NCBI RefSeq assembly: GCF_007827695.1
Contig: NZ_VITA01000010.1
Span: forward strand, 124,001-188,000
Reading direction: 5' to 3'
Origin: Sinorhizobium medicae
GTDB taxonomy: Bacteria > Pseudomonadota > Alphaproteobacteria > Rhizobiales > Rhizobiaceae
DNA length: 64,000 nucleotides
Position 1 is the stretch's first letter. The number at the start of each line of letters is the position of its first letter. Below the pieces are notes generated by a model. It was not told the DNA's origin. It did not search any database and saw only the letters and a list, made by a program, of their open reading frames with translations. The position numbers and the translations under genes are program-made. Positions 16,962-25,523 of this stretch are shown here, piece after piece.

Positions 16962-18341
16962 ATGCCGACTGAGTTGCTCAGACTGATCGCCCGTCCGATC
17001 GGCGTTGCGGGGCTCGCAATCTTGATGGCTGCCGGCCCGACCTTGGTTCCCCGAGGTCTTGCCCAGCAGGCGGCCCAAGGTCAGACGGGTGCGACCGGCG
17101 ATGAACAGGCCGACCTCCTGACCGAGGAAGAGCTCGAGACTATGGTTGCGCGCATCGCGCTCTACCCGGATGAACTCGTGGCGCTCGTCAGCTCCGCGTC
17201 GCTCTATCCGTTGCAGATCGTCGAAGCCGCACGCTTTCTCGAAGAGAAGAAGACCAACAAGGATCTGCAGCCGAAGGACAGCTGGGACGACAGCGTGATA
17301 TCGCTTCTCAACTATCCCGAGATCGTCAAGATGATGAGCGACGACCTCGATTGGACGCAGGCACTCGGAAGCGCGCTCGCCTACCAGCAGAAAGACGTTC
17401 TCATCGCGGTTCAGACCCTGCGCGACAAGGCTGTGGCGGATGGCGTGATTAAGACCGACGACAAGCTGAAGGTCGTCAACGAGGGCGACAATATCGTAAT
17501 CCAGGCGGCGGATCCGGAAAAGATTTATGTTCCGAGATACGAGCCGGAAATGCTGTACGAGCCGGGCTATGCGCCGGCGCCAGTCGCCTATTATCCCGAC
17601 CCCTATCCGAGCTACTACTATCCGTCCGCGCCTTATTTTGCCGCCGCGATCACCGGCGCTGCGATCTGGGCGGCGGCGGTCGACTGGGACGACTGGGGCG
17701 TCTGGGGCGGGCACTGGGACAGCGACGTCGACATCGATTGCGACAATTGTTTCAACAACATCGATGTCGATCGAGATAAATTCAAGATGAACGACGTCGA
17801 CTGGAAGAACGTCGACCGGTCCAAGATCAAGTTCGACAAGAATCAGTTGGCGAACATCGATCGGGATAAGTTCAAAAACGACTTCAAGGCCAACCGAGGC
17901 AACAACATCGCCAATCGTGCGAGGGATGTGCGCCGCGACCATGGGGACATTGCCCGCAGACCCGGCAAGGTTTCCGTCGACGACATCCGCAAGAGCAAAG
18001 TCGATGCGAGCCGCGTTCGGGCTGAACGCAACCGGCCGCAAAATACCCAGCGGCGTGTAGAGGCGCCGCGCCGCGATGGTGGAGCGGCTGTGAACCGGGC
18101 ACGCGCAAGCACCGGCAAAGCCACCGGCGCCCGGCCGAAGGTACACCCCAAGGCGCATGCTCCGAGACCTGGAGCGCATGTACGGCACTCCTCCGGCGGA
18201 AAGCATTCGGCCCTCGGCAAGGTCGGCAACAAGCGGCAAACGCATATCTCTTCCAGTCGGGGACACCATTCCATGGGCGGCGGCCATCGAGGCGGGGGCG
18301 GACACAAGGCGGTGAAGCGTGGCGGTGGACGTCGGCGGTAA
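16962..18341 (+). CDS. DUF3300 exported protein with basic C-terminal tail
   Basis: A 459-residue secreted protein. After a signal segment comes the DUF3300 domain (about residues 50-200), recognised by ALYPDELVALVSSASLYPLQ, then PEIVKMMSDDLDWTQALG. It continues through a Tyr/Pro-rich hydrophobic stretch and Asp/Lys-rich repeats (NIDVDRDKFKMNDVD, later NIDRDKFKNDFK). It ends in a strongly basic His/Gly/Arg-rich tail. Function of DUF3300 is unknown; the basic tail could bind anionic envelope polymers. ATG 16962 has a GGAG box. A DUF2950 gene follows 18 bases later, a pairing often seen in proteobacteria. Confidence 0.8.
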   Translation: MPTELLRLIARPIGVAGLAILMAAGPTLVPRGLAQQAAQGQTGATGDEQADLLTEEELETMVARIALYPDELVALVSSASLYPLQIVEAARFLEEKKTNKDLQPKDSWDDSVISLLNYPEIVKMMSDDLDWTQALGSALAYQQKDVLIAVQTLRDKAVADGVIKTDDKLKVVNEGDNIVIQAADPEKIYVPRYEPEMLYEPGYAPAPVAYYPDPYPSYYYPSAPYFAAAITGAAIWAAAVDWDDWGVWGGHWDSDVDIDCDNCFNNIDVDRDKFKMNDVDWKNVDRSKIKFDKNQLANIDRDKFKNDFKANRGNNIANRARDVRRDHGDIARRPGKVSVDDIRKSKVDASRVRAERNRPQNTQRRVEAPRRDGGAAVNRARASTGKATGARPKVHPKAHAPRPGAHVRHSSGGKHSALGKVGNKRQTHISSSRGHHSMGGGHRGGGGHKAVKRGGGRRR

Positions 18342-18359
18342 TCAGATCGGGAGACTACG

Positions 18360-19340
18360 ATGACCAAGATCATTCGTGAAGAGATCGCACTCTCCTTCTT
18401 CGGGATGCTCCTTCTTGGCAGTGCCGCCTTGGCACCTGCTGTGCTGGTACCTGCCGCCCTGGCGCAGGAAGCAGGCGACTATGCGCCGCTTGCCGAATAC
18501 GCCGCGGCAGAGGATCCGCCTGTCTTCGATACGCCTGAGAAGGCGGTGGAGGCGTTCAAAGAGACCGTCAATGGCGGCGATTTTGACAAATTGGCGGTGC
18601 TTTTGGGTCTGGACCCGGCCAAGACAAAGTCGAGCGAGGGCGTAATGGAGACCTATGCCGACATACAGGAAGGCGTAAACGAAAAGGTCGCCGTCGAAGA
18701 TGTGGAAGGCCGCAAGGTGATCGAGATCGGCGACGAGCGGTGGCCGTTTCCCTTCCCGGTCTCGAAAGGGGAGGACGGCAAGTGGGCGTTCGACACCTAT
18801 GTCGGCCTAGAAGAGATCGCCAACCGCCGGGTCGGCGATAATGAGCTTGCCACGATTGCCACGATGCGCGCCTATGTTGGCGCGCAGGAAGAATATGCGC
18901 GCGGCGACCATGACGGCGATGGAGTTCTGGAATACGCCCAAAAGCTGATCAGCGAAAAGGGCGCGCAGGATGGCCTCTACTGGCCCGCTGAGGAGTTCGG
19001 CGGAGAGGAGAGCCCCGCTGCTGCGGCGCTTGCAGAGGGTGATGCCTTAGAACGGGCGAAGGCCGGCGAAGGCTTCCAGGGTTACCGCTACCGTATTCTA
19101 ACAGGCCAGGGCGACAATATTGCGGGCGGAAAATTCGACTATATCATCAACGGCAACATGATCGCCGGTTTCGGTCTGGTTGCTTGGCCGGTGAGATACG
19201 GCGTCACGGGAGTGAAGACCTTCGTGGTCAATCGCAACGGAATTGTATACGAGGCGGATCTCGGCGGGGATACCGAAAAGACTGCCGTCGACATCCGCAC
19301 GTTCAACCCCGGCGACCAGTGGATGGTCGTCCCGGACTGA
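18360..19340 (+). CDS. DUF2950 exported protein
   Basis: A 326-residue protein with a signal peptide (FFGMLLLGSAALAPAVLVPAALA) and a DUF2950-type body (FDTPEKAVEAFKETVNGGD, later GFQGYRYRILTGQGDNIAGG and NGIVYEADLGGDT). Role unknown; DUF2950 genes usually sit beside DUF3300 genes, as here, so the two products probably act together in the periplasm. ATG 18360 is close behind DUF3300, implying one transcript. The 239 bases after it hold no clear gene. Confidence 0.78.
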   Translation: MTKIIREEIALSFFGMLLLGSAALAPAVLVPAALAQEAGDYAPLAEYAAAEDPPVFDTPEKAVEAFKETVNGGDFDKLAVLLGLDPAKTKSSEGVMETYADIQEGVNEKVAVEDVEGRKVIEIGDERWPFPFPVSKGEDGKWAFDTYVGLEEIANRRVGDNELATIATMRAYVGAQEEYARGDHDGDGVLEYAQKLISEKGAQDGLYWPAEEFGGEESPAAAALAEGDALERAKAGEGFQGYRYRILTGQGDNIAGGKFDYIINGNMIAGFGLVAWPVRYGVTGVKTFVVNRNGIVYEADLGGDTEKTAVDIRTFNPGDQWMVVPD

Positions 19341-19579
19341 GGGGGGAACTGGAACCGGATCACCGGCTCGGCCGGGGTGAGAAGGGCCGCTGCAATCGTA
19401 AGGTGCGTCTAACGTGCAGTAGGTCGGCAACACCGGTAGATATTATGTGGGCTGCGGCCCGCGTTCCGGGCAGGTGCATGCGGACAAGGCGGCGACCCTG
19501 GGACAAGATGCGCAGGCTTGAAACGGTATGGCGCTGCCGTCACGGCAGACGCAGGAATTGGTTGCAGGGGAGATGACCG

Positions 19580-20539
19580 ATGAAGGCTTCTTTGAACAGC
19601 GTGGTTGAGCTTGAACCCGCGGCGGAGATGGTCTGGGTTCCCGGTGCGACCTTCATGATGGGATCGAACGACCATTATCCGGAGGAAGCACCGGCCCACC
19701 CGGTAACCGTGGACGGATTCTGGATTGATGAGGCACCGGTAACGAACCGGCAGTTCCTGGAATTCGTGAATGCGACGGGCCATGTGACATTCGCGGAAAA
19801 AAAGCCGCGTGCCGAAGACTATCCGGGCGCCCCGCCATCCAATCTGAGAGCCGGCTCGCTCGTATTCACGCCGCCGAAACGCCCGCTGCAGGGGAATGAC
19901 ATATCGCAGTGGTGGATCTTCACCCTGGGCGCCAACTGGCGGCACCCCCTCGGACGCAAGAGCAGCATCGGAGCCATCCTGGATCATCCGGTCGTCCATA
20001 TCGCCTATGACGACGCAAAGGCCTATGCGGAATGGGCGGGCAAGGAGCTCCCGACCGAGGCCGAGTGGGAGCTTGCGGCGCGCGGCGACCTTGACGAGGC
20101 TGAGTTTGCCTGGGGCGACGAACTTGTCCCCGACGGGAAGCACATGGCCAACACCTGGCAGGGCAGATTCCCGATCGAGAATGCGATGGAGGACGGATTC
20201 GCGCGGACGTCACCGGTGCGGTTCTACCCGCCGAACGGATATGGCCTCTACGACATGATCGGCAACGTCTGGGAGTGGACCACGGACTACTGGTCCGTAC
20301 GCCACCCGGAAGCGGCGGCGAAGCCTTGCTGCATTCCAAGCAATCCGCGCAATGCGGATGTCGAAGCGAGCGTCGACCCCGCGGCCGGAGTGAAGGTGCC
20401 GCGCCGGGTGCTTAAGGGGGGCTCTCATCTCTGCGCACCAAATTATTGCCGCCGGTATCGCCCCGCGGCACGGCATGCCCAGGAAATCGATACGACGACG
20501 AGCCATGTCGGTTTCCGTTGTATCAGACGCGTCAGTTGA
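19580..20539 (+). CDS. Formylglycine-generating enzyme (SUMF1 family)
   Basis: A 319-residue cytoplasmic protein without a signal peptide. It has the FGE-sulfatase fold markers MVWVPGATFMMGSN, LPTEAEWELAARG, YDMIGNVWEWTTDYW, and the catalytic pair C285 and C290 in GGSHLCAPNYCRRYRPAAR. Such copper-dependent oxidases convert the sulfatase-motif Cys to formylglycine before export. The only sulfatase in the window is the Tat-exported protein encoded at 13966, and cytoplasmic modification before Tat export fits. The stop overlaps the next gene by one base. Confidence 0.9.
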   Translation: MKASLNSVVELEPAAEMVWVPGATFMMGSNDHYPEEAPAHPVTVDGFWIDEAPVTNRQFLEFVNATGHVTFAEKKPRAEDYPGAPPSNLRAGSLVFTPPKRPLQGNDISQWWIFTLGANWRHPLGRKSSIGAILDHPVVHIAYDDAKAYAEWAGKELPTEAEWELAARGDLDEAEFAWGDELVPDGKHMANTWQGRFPIENAMEDGFARTSPVRFYPPNGYGLYDMIGNVWEWTTDYWSVRHPEAAAKPCCIPSNPRNADVEASVDPAAGVKVPRRVLKGGSHLCAPNYCRRYRPAARHAQEIDTTTSHVGFRCIRRVS

Positions 20540-22278
20540 TGGGCGGGGTCGGTTGCATGGTGGTCGCCAAGGTTCGGAAGTGCTTCAGCACGGTGCTGAG
20601 CGGGGCACTGCTTGCGGGGCTCTTTTGCATTGTGGGGAGCGGGGAGGCATCTGCCGCGAACTGCAGTGCAGGCGGCGGTTTGGCCTATCTCGGGAACACC
20701 CGAGGGGCAGCCCGCTCGGTCTGGCTTTCCGGGACCAGCGCCGGATCGTTCGGACTTGAGGCTGCCCAGGGCAATCAGATGGTCGATACGTGGAGCAAAA
20801 GCAAACGTGGCCTCCATCTGTCGCTCTCACCGGTCGTTTCGAACGGGAACGGCGGTACGCACAAGCTTCTTGACCTATCGGGAGGGAAGCCCTGCCTGCT
20901 CGACACGCAGAACCAGGTGCGCGATTTCATTCCGCCGGACTTCACCTGGCCCCAGGGGCGGCCCGACATCGGTCCGATTCGGTTCTTCGATTTCGACTTG
21001 CCCGAGGGGCGCCCTGACACCGGCCCGATCCGTGTCTTCCCCGATTTCGATCGGCCGGCCGGACGGCCCGACACCGGCCCCATTCGCGTTTTCCCGGGCT
21101 TCGATCGGCCTGACGGGCGGCCCGACACCGAACCGGTTCGGGTCTTCCCCGGTTTCGATCGGCCGGACGAACGACCCGACAACGATCTTCCGCGCATTCC
21201 GCCGGACCGTCCCGATGGGCGGCCCGACAATGACCTGCCGCGTGTGTTTCCCGGGTTCGACCCACCTTCACCCTCACCGAATCCCACGGCGGTTCGGGGC
21301 GGGCGTGTGGTCGGGGCTCGGACAGCGCAGAACTGCATCGACCCCCGTTCCGTGGGCTCCGATCAAAGGCGCGACGTGCCGATCTGCCCTGAGTTCGTTG
21401 CGGAAGAGGCAGCGACGCAAGGCGCCGGCCAGTCCCGCGGTGTGCCGCTGACGCCCGGCCGCGATCTGCCCGCGCCCTCGCTCTGGAATTTCTGGTCCGA
21501 CATTCGGTTCACGGATATATCAGACGAACGTTACGACCGAGACAGCGACACCTTCGCCCGCACACTTGACATGGGCCTCGATCGCCGGATCACCGACGAC
21601 CTTGTGGTCGGCATGTCATTTTCTCTGCAGGACAGTTCGACGCATGCGTTCCACGACTCGCTCGACATCGATTCGGACGGGTTCAGCTTCGGTCCTTACG
21701 CGGCCTATCGCCTGTCGAAGCACTGGGCCATCGACGCTTCCCTGACCTATGGACGCTACAACAACGATGTCGAACTGAGCGTGCTCAGCGGCAAGTATGA
21801 TTCCGAGCGTTTTGCCGGTGAGATCTCGCTCAACGGCCAATACAAATTCGACGCCTACTACGTCCGTCCGAAAGCATCCGTAACCCTGTCCCATGTCAAA
21901 AGCGATGCATACGGCCTCTCCGGAAGTCTTTTCAATTTCCCGGTGAGTGTTTCGCTTCCGGGCGACAGCTACAATTATGGCGTGCTCGACATGTCGACCG
22001 AAGTCAGCAGGTTCTTCCGCCTGCCGGACGGGCAGCCGTTCCTGGTCTTCGCGGAGCTTGGCGCGCAATATGAATTCGAGCGGCCGAACGACGGGAAGAT
22101 TCTGACGGGCGACCTGTCGGAAGTCTCTCCCTCGCCCTGGGCGTTTTCACTGCGCTCGGGATTGAGAATGCTGCTCAACGAAAACCTCCAGATCGAAGCG
22201 ACGGGAGGTTATCTAAGCCTCGGTCAGGATGATCTCGACGTATGGGAGGGCAAACTTCACGTGTCCTGGAGCTTCTAA
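20539..22278 (+). CDS. Outer-membrane autotransporter-type beta-barrel protein with proline/aspartate-rich repeats
   Basis: A 579-residue protein. A signal peptide (TVLSGALLAGLFCIVGSGEASA) is followed by a short Cys-containing region, six imperfect 18-residue repeats of the type GRPDTGPIRVFPGFDRP (20947-21264), a linker, and a C-terminal barrel of about 270 residues ending in LHVSWSF with a terminal Phe, as in outer-membrane proteins. The repeats would be displayed at, or span, the outer membrane. ATG 20539 overlaps the stop of the formylglycine-generating enzyme; ATG 20557 is a close alternative. No passenger-domain enzyme is visible. Confidence 0.72.
   Translation: MGGVGCMVVAKVRKCFSTVLSGALLAGLFCIVGSGEASAANCSAGGGLAYLGNTRGAARSVWLSGTSAGSFGLEAAQGNQMVDTWSKSKRGLHLSLSPVVSNGNGGTHKLLDLSGGKPCLLDTQNQVRDFIPPDFTWPQGRPDIGPIRFFDFDLPEGRPDTGPIRVFPDFDRPAGRPDTGPIRVFPGFDRPDGRPDTEPVRVFPGFDRPDERPDNDLPRIPPDRPDGRPDNDLPRVFPGFDPPSPSPNPTAVRGGRVVGARTAQNCIDPRSVGSDQRRDVPICPEFVAEEAATQGAGQSRGVPLTPGRDLPAPSLWNFWSDIRFTDISDERYDRDSDTFARTLDMGLDRRITDDLVVGMSFSLQDSSTHAFHDSLDIDSDGFSFGPYAAYRLSKHWAIDASLTYGRYNNDVELSVLSGKYDSERFAGEISLNGQYKFDAYYVRPKASVTLSHVKSDAYGLSGSLFNFPVSVSLPGDSYNYGVLDMSTEVSRFFRLPDGQPFLVFAELGAQYEFERPNDGKILTGDLSEVSPSPWAFSLRSGLRMLLNENLQIEATGGYLSLGQDDLDVWEGKLHVSWSF
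20947..21264 (+). repeat. Six imperfect 54-bp repeats encoding an 18-residue Pro/Asp motif
   Basis: Units begin around WPQGRPDIGPIRF, PEGRPDTGPIRVF, PAGRPDTGPIRVF, PDGRPDTEPVRVF, PDERPDNDLPR and PDGRPDNDLPRVF. The first four are 18 residues; one later unit is shorter. The middle units are most alike, consistent with recent internal duplication. Confidence 0.85.
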
Positions 22279-22544
22279 GCATGCTCAGGACTATCGGAGT
22301 CCGGCTGAAAGCGGTAGCTCTGGAGCACTTCGGGGGAACCGTGTGGTGCTCTTCTCACCGGAAGTAACTGGTTCGAAGGCAGACGATCGCATGGCCTCAA
22401 TGAAACCGTGTGATGGTTCAGGTTTGCAGCCCTTATGCGAATCGGGGATTTGTGTGCGTGCGTTCGGTACGGGAATTAGCCAAGGCCGGCGGGCGATCGG
22501 TCGATATGAGAGGTGGCGCGGCAGCGTCCCCGAGTTTGTGAGGC

Positions 22545-23822
22545 GTGGCGTTGGTGGGTAATGTAAACTCGTGCGGAGGCAGGCTCCGTGTCGCGAAAAC
22601 CGGAAGCACGACCGTGTCGGCGCTTGTCGCCCTCGTTCTTCTGGCGGGCTGCGGAGGCCACGCGAAAGGCGTGATGGCTCCTGTGGCTCTGGCGCAGCCG
22701 TCGGCCACCTCGCAGGTCGACATGCTGGTTGCGACGACCCGTGAACCCTCGGGAGACGCGGCGACATTGTTCTCGGGAGAGCGCAGCCCGACACTGTCTA
22801 TGACCGATGTTGCGGTTTCGATTCCGCCGGACTCGCGCCGCAAGCCCGGTACGGTGCAGTGGCCGCGGAAGCTTCCTCCGAATCCGGAAACCGACTTCGC
22901 TGTCACGCGGGTGCGCAAGCTGGCATCGAATGACGAAGCGCGCGACTGGTTCCAGGTTCACAATGAGGGCGGCCACGTGTTGCTCTTCGTGCATGGTTTC
23001 AACAACCGCTATGAGGATGCTGTTTTCCGGCTGGCGCAGATTGTTCACGATTCGGGCGCCCAGGCGACCCCGATCCTGTTCACCTGGCCATCGCGGGCAC
23101 GGCTGTTCGACTATAATTACGACAAGGAGAGCACCAATTACTCGCGCACTGCACTCGAGGATACGCTGCGCACGCTGGCGTCCGCGCCGCGCGTCAAGGA
23201 CATCACCATCCTTGCCCATTCTATGGGAACCTGGCTGACGATGGAGTCGCTGCGCCAGATGGGGATCCGCGACGGCGGCATCGCGCCAAAGATCGAGAAC
23301 GTGATTCTCGCTTCGCCCGACATCGATCTCGACGTCTTCGCCAAGCAATGGGTCGATATGGGCAAGGCACGCCCGAAGTTTACGATCTTCGTCTCACAGG
23401 ACGACCGGGCGCTCGCGGTATCGCGGCTGATCTCCGGCGACGTGTCTCGACTCGGCGCGATCGATCCGACCGCCGAGCCCTACCGTACACAGTTGGAGAC
23501 TGCCGGCATCACGGCGATCGATCTCACCAAGGTCCAGACGGATGACGGCCTGCATCATGGAAAATTCGCCGAAAGCCCGGAGATCGTGCAACTGATCGGG
23601 CAGCGGATCATCAAAGGGCAGACGCTGACCGATTCCGACATCTCGCTCGGCGAAGGCATCACTGCCGTCGTCGCAGGCACGGCCAAGAATGTCGGTACCG
23701 TTGCGGCGGCCACGATCACCGCGCCGGTCACCATCATCGAGCAGCGTGGAACGCCGCGCAAGAAGGTCAATCTGGAGGAGACGCTGACGAGCAGCGAGAA
23801 TGCGGGAAACACGGCCCGTTGA
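22545..23822 (+). CDS. Alpha/beta-hydrolase lipoprotein (DUF900 family)
   Basis: A 425-residue protein with a lipoprotein signal (VSALVALVLLAGCGG; lipobox LAGC) and a DUF900-type hydrolase core: oxyanion region LLFVHGFNNRYEDA, nucleophile elbow LAHSMGTWL with the Ser in HSMG, and later ASPDIDLDVF. Probably a serine hydrolase anchored in the envelope; substrate unknown. No ATG precedes the signal; GTG 22545 is the first plausible start and GTG 22554 another, so the exact start is uncertain. The 266 bases upstream contain no convincing gene. Confidence 0.75.
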   Translation: MALVGNVNSCGGRLRVAKTGSTTVSALVALVLLAGCGGHAKGVMAPVALAQPSATSQVDMLVATTREPSGDAATLFSGERSPTLSMTDVAVSIPPDSRRKPGTVQWPRKLPPNPETDFAVTRVRKLASNDEARDWFQVHNEGGHVLLFVHGFNNRYEDAVFRLAQIVHDSGAQATPILFTWPSRARLFDYNYDKESTNYSRTALEDTLRTLASAPRVKDITILAHSMGTWLTMESLRQMGIRDGGIAPKIENVILASPDIDLDVFAKQWVDMGKARPKFTIFVSQDDRALAVSRLISGDVSRLGAIDPTAEPYRTQLETAGITAIDLTKVQTDDGLHHGKFAESPEIVQLIGQRIIKGQTLTDSDISLGEGITAVVAGTAKNVGTVAAATITAPVTIIEQRGTPRKKVNLEETLTSSENAGNTAR

Positions 23823-23932
23823 GTTCGAACCGTTCCGGAGAAGCCCCGCGGACTGTCATCCGGGAATACGCAGTATTGATTTTGTCGTGCCCCGGCCGAT
23901 CGCGACGGCGGGCATTTTCTGGGAGATATGTG

Positions 23933-24730
23933 ATGACGTCTGGTTTCATACGAACCTTGGCTTTGGCCGGAACCTGCCTGCTTGCCGGCGGTGCCACGGC
24001 GGCAGACATCTATTCTCCGGTGGCTCCGGAAACCCAGCAGGTCACGACGGAGAGCGGCTGGACGTTTTCCTTCTCTCCGTACTTCTGGGCGGCAGGGCTG
24101 TCAGGGGATATCGAGCAGTTCGGTCTGCCCGCTGTCGATGTTGATGCGAGTTTCAGCGATGTCTTCGATCATCTGGATTTTGCCTTGATGGCCACCGCAG
24201 AGGCACGCAACGGGCCATACAGCATTTTCGGCGACGCGATCTATATCAAGCTTTCCGGCGAAGGCGGTACGCCCAGGGGAATTATCGCAGACGATGTCAA
24301 GCTCTCCACGGAGACATTCACCGGCACGCTCGGCGCCGGTTATGCAATTTATGAGGACAGTGCCGCGCGGCTCGATATCGTGGGAGGCCTGCGTGTCTGG
24401 TCCGTCGAAAGCGAATTGTCCTTCAGCGGCGGCATTCTCCCCCCCGGCGGTGTTTCGAGATCCGATGATGCGACCTGGGTGGATGGCATTGCAGGCTTTC
24501 GCGGGACATATTCGTTTACGCCCGAAGTCTATCTGACGGGTTGGGGGCTGGTCGGTGCCGGCGGAGCCGATCTCGACTGGGATGTCGCCGCAGCGATCGG
24601 CTACCGCTTCAGCGATACGATTTCGGCGCTTGCCGGTTATCGTGCGCTCGGTGTCGACTACAGCAATGACGGATTCGTCTTCGACGTCGTCGAGCAGGGG
24701 CCGATCCTCGGTCTGGTCGTGCGGTTCTAG
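23933..24730 (+). CDS. Outer-membrane beta-barrel protein
   Basis: A 265-residue exported protein with signal peptide LALAGTCLLAGGATA and a barrel-like body (WTFSFSPYFWAAGLSGDI, FDHLDFALMATAEARNGPYSIFGDAIYIKLSG, YRALGVDYSNDGFVFD) ending in the aromatic LVVRF. It resembles the Omp-type eight-stranded barrels common in rhizobia. ATG 23933 has GGGAG about 8 bases upstream. It ends the block of plus-strand envelope genes. Confidence 0.7.
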   Translation: MTSGFIRTLALAGTCLLAGGATAADIYSPVAPETQQVTTESGWTFSFSPYFWAAGLSGDIEQFGLPAVDVDASFSDVFDHLDFALMATAEARNGPYSIFGDAIYIKLSGEGGTPRGIIADDVKLSTETFTGTLGAGYAIYEDSAARLDIVGGLRVWSVESELSFSGGILPPGGVSRSDDATWVDGIAGFRGTYSFTPEVYLTGWGLVGAGGADLDWDVAAAIGYRFSDTISALAGYRALGVDYSNDGFVFDVVEQGPILGLVVRF

Positions 24731-24756
24731 ATTATACGAAACCGTTCAGGCTGACT

Positions 24757-24777
24757 TTCCTGTGCGTGTCACAGGAA
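24757..24777. terminator. Hairpin between convergent genes
   Basis: TTCCTGTG and CACAGGAA form an 8-bp stem with a 5-base loop between the outer-membrane gene and the convergent tetR gene. No T-run follows, so termination here is uncertain. Confidence 0.35.
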
Positions 24778-24816
24778 GCCGGTCCGCCCGATTCCGCTGT
24801 ATCGGGCGTAGCCGCG

Positions 24817-25410
24817 TCAGTCCCTTTTCACCCTCAGGCCCTCCAGCAGGGCCTGAAACCCATCCACGGCTTTTTGGGATGTCTCCTGCGGGTCGTCGGA
24901 ATTGGCGATCCACAGGGCTGCTTGGCTGCTTGCGCCATTGATCAGGCGGGCTGCGGCTTCGGTGTCGATGTCGATGACCACGCCTTCGGCCTTGAGCCGA
25001 TCGAGGCTCCCGGCCAGCGCGGTGATGCAGCCCTGGGTCATGGGCCATTGGGATATGTCCCCGAGCACGGCGGGGCCGTCACGGAACATGATGCGCTGGA
25101 TCTCCGGCTCGAGAGCCATGCGGATGTAGGCAACGCACTCGTCGACGAAGCCTTGCCAGCGCGTCGGCGCCTCTGATGAGACCTTGTTCAGGCGCGCCGT
25201 CATCTCGGCGTCGATCTCCCTTATGACGGCCTGCAGCAGACCCTTTTTGTCACCGAAGTGATGGTACAGGGCCCCGCGGGTCAACCCGGCTTCACCGGTG
25301 AAATCGTCCATAGACGAGTCCGCATAGCCGACAGTGCCGAAGGCATGCCGGGCGGCTGCGATCAGTTTCGCGCGGGTCTCTGCGATCATCTCCTTGCGCT
25401 GCTTGTTCAT
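24817..25410 (-). CDS. TetR-family transcriptional regulator
   Basis: A 197-residue repressor with an N-terminal helix-turn-helix (FTGEAGLTRGALYHHFGDKKGLLQAV) and a ligand-binding C-terminal domain. ATG 25410 follows AGGAG with 5-6 base spacing; an in-frame GTG directly before it is less likely. It is divergent from an MFS transporter gene, and the shared region contains three copies of CATACG-N3-CGTATG, almost certainly its operators. It probably represses both itself and the transporter. Confidence 0.9.
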   Translation of the reverse strand: MNKQRKEMIAETRAKLIAAARHAFGTVGYADSSMDDFTGEAGLTRGALYHHFGDKKGLLQAVIREIDAEMTARLNKVSSEAPTRWQGFVDECVAYIRMALEPEIQRIMFRDGPAVLGDISQWPMTQGCITALAGSLDRLKAEGVVIDIDTEAAARLINGASSQAALWIANSDDPQETSQKAVDGFQALLEGLRVKRD

Positions 25411-25425
25411 CACGTCTCCTATTCA

Positions 25426-25493
25426 CATACGCTCCGTATTTTATTTGACATACGCGACGTATGCAACTAACTAGATGACATACGCCGCGTATG
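25426..25493. promoter_or_regulatory. Three TetR operators, CATACG-N3-CGTATG
   Basis: Inverted repeats lie at 25426-25440 (last base differs), 25449-25463 and 25479-25493, with start-to-start distances of 23 and 30 bases. The third extends to a 9-3-9 perfect palindrome. They fill the region between the divergent tetR and MFS genes, and the middle copy overlaps a TTGACA -35 box. Confidence 0.8.
25445..25473 (+). promoter_or_regulatory. Candidate promoter of the MFS gene
   Basis: TTGACA at 25445-25450 is followed after 17 bases by TAACTA at 25468-25473. The -35 box is partly inside the second operator and the third operator lies just downstream, an arrangement suited to repression. Confidence 0.5.
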
Positions 25494-25523
25494 TCATCAG
25501 CATCCCTTTTTAAGGAGCGTCTT

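Noticed and set aside
16782-18305. Minus-strand frame of about 500 codons opposite the DUF3300 gene
   Set aside because: The DUF3300 domain, signal peptide and ribosome site on the plus strand are convincing; the antisense product has none.
22229-22561. Frame spanning the gap before the DUF900 lipoprotein gene
   Set aside because: It begins inside the outer-membrane protein gene and shows no domain or ribosome site; more likely non-coding.
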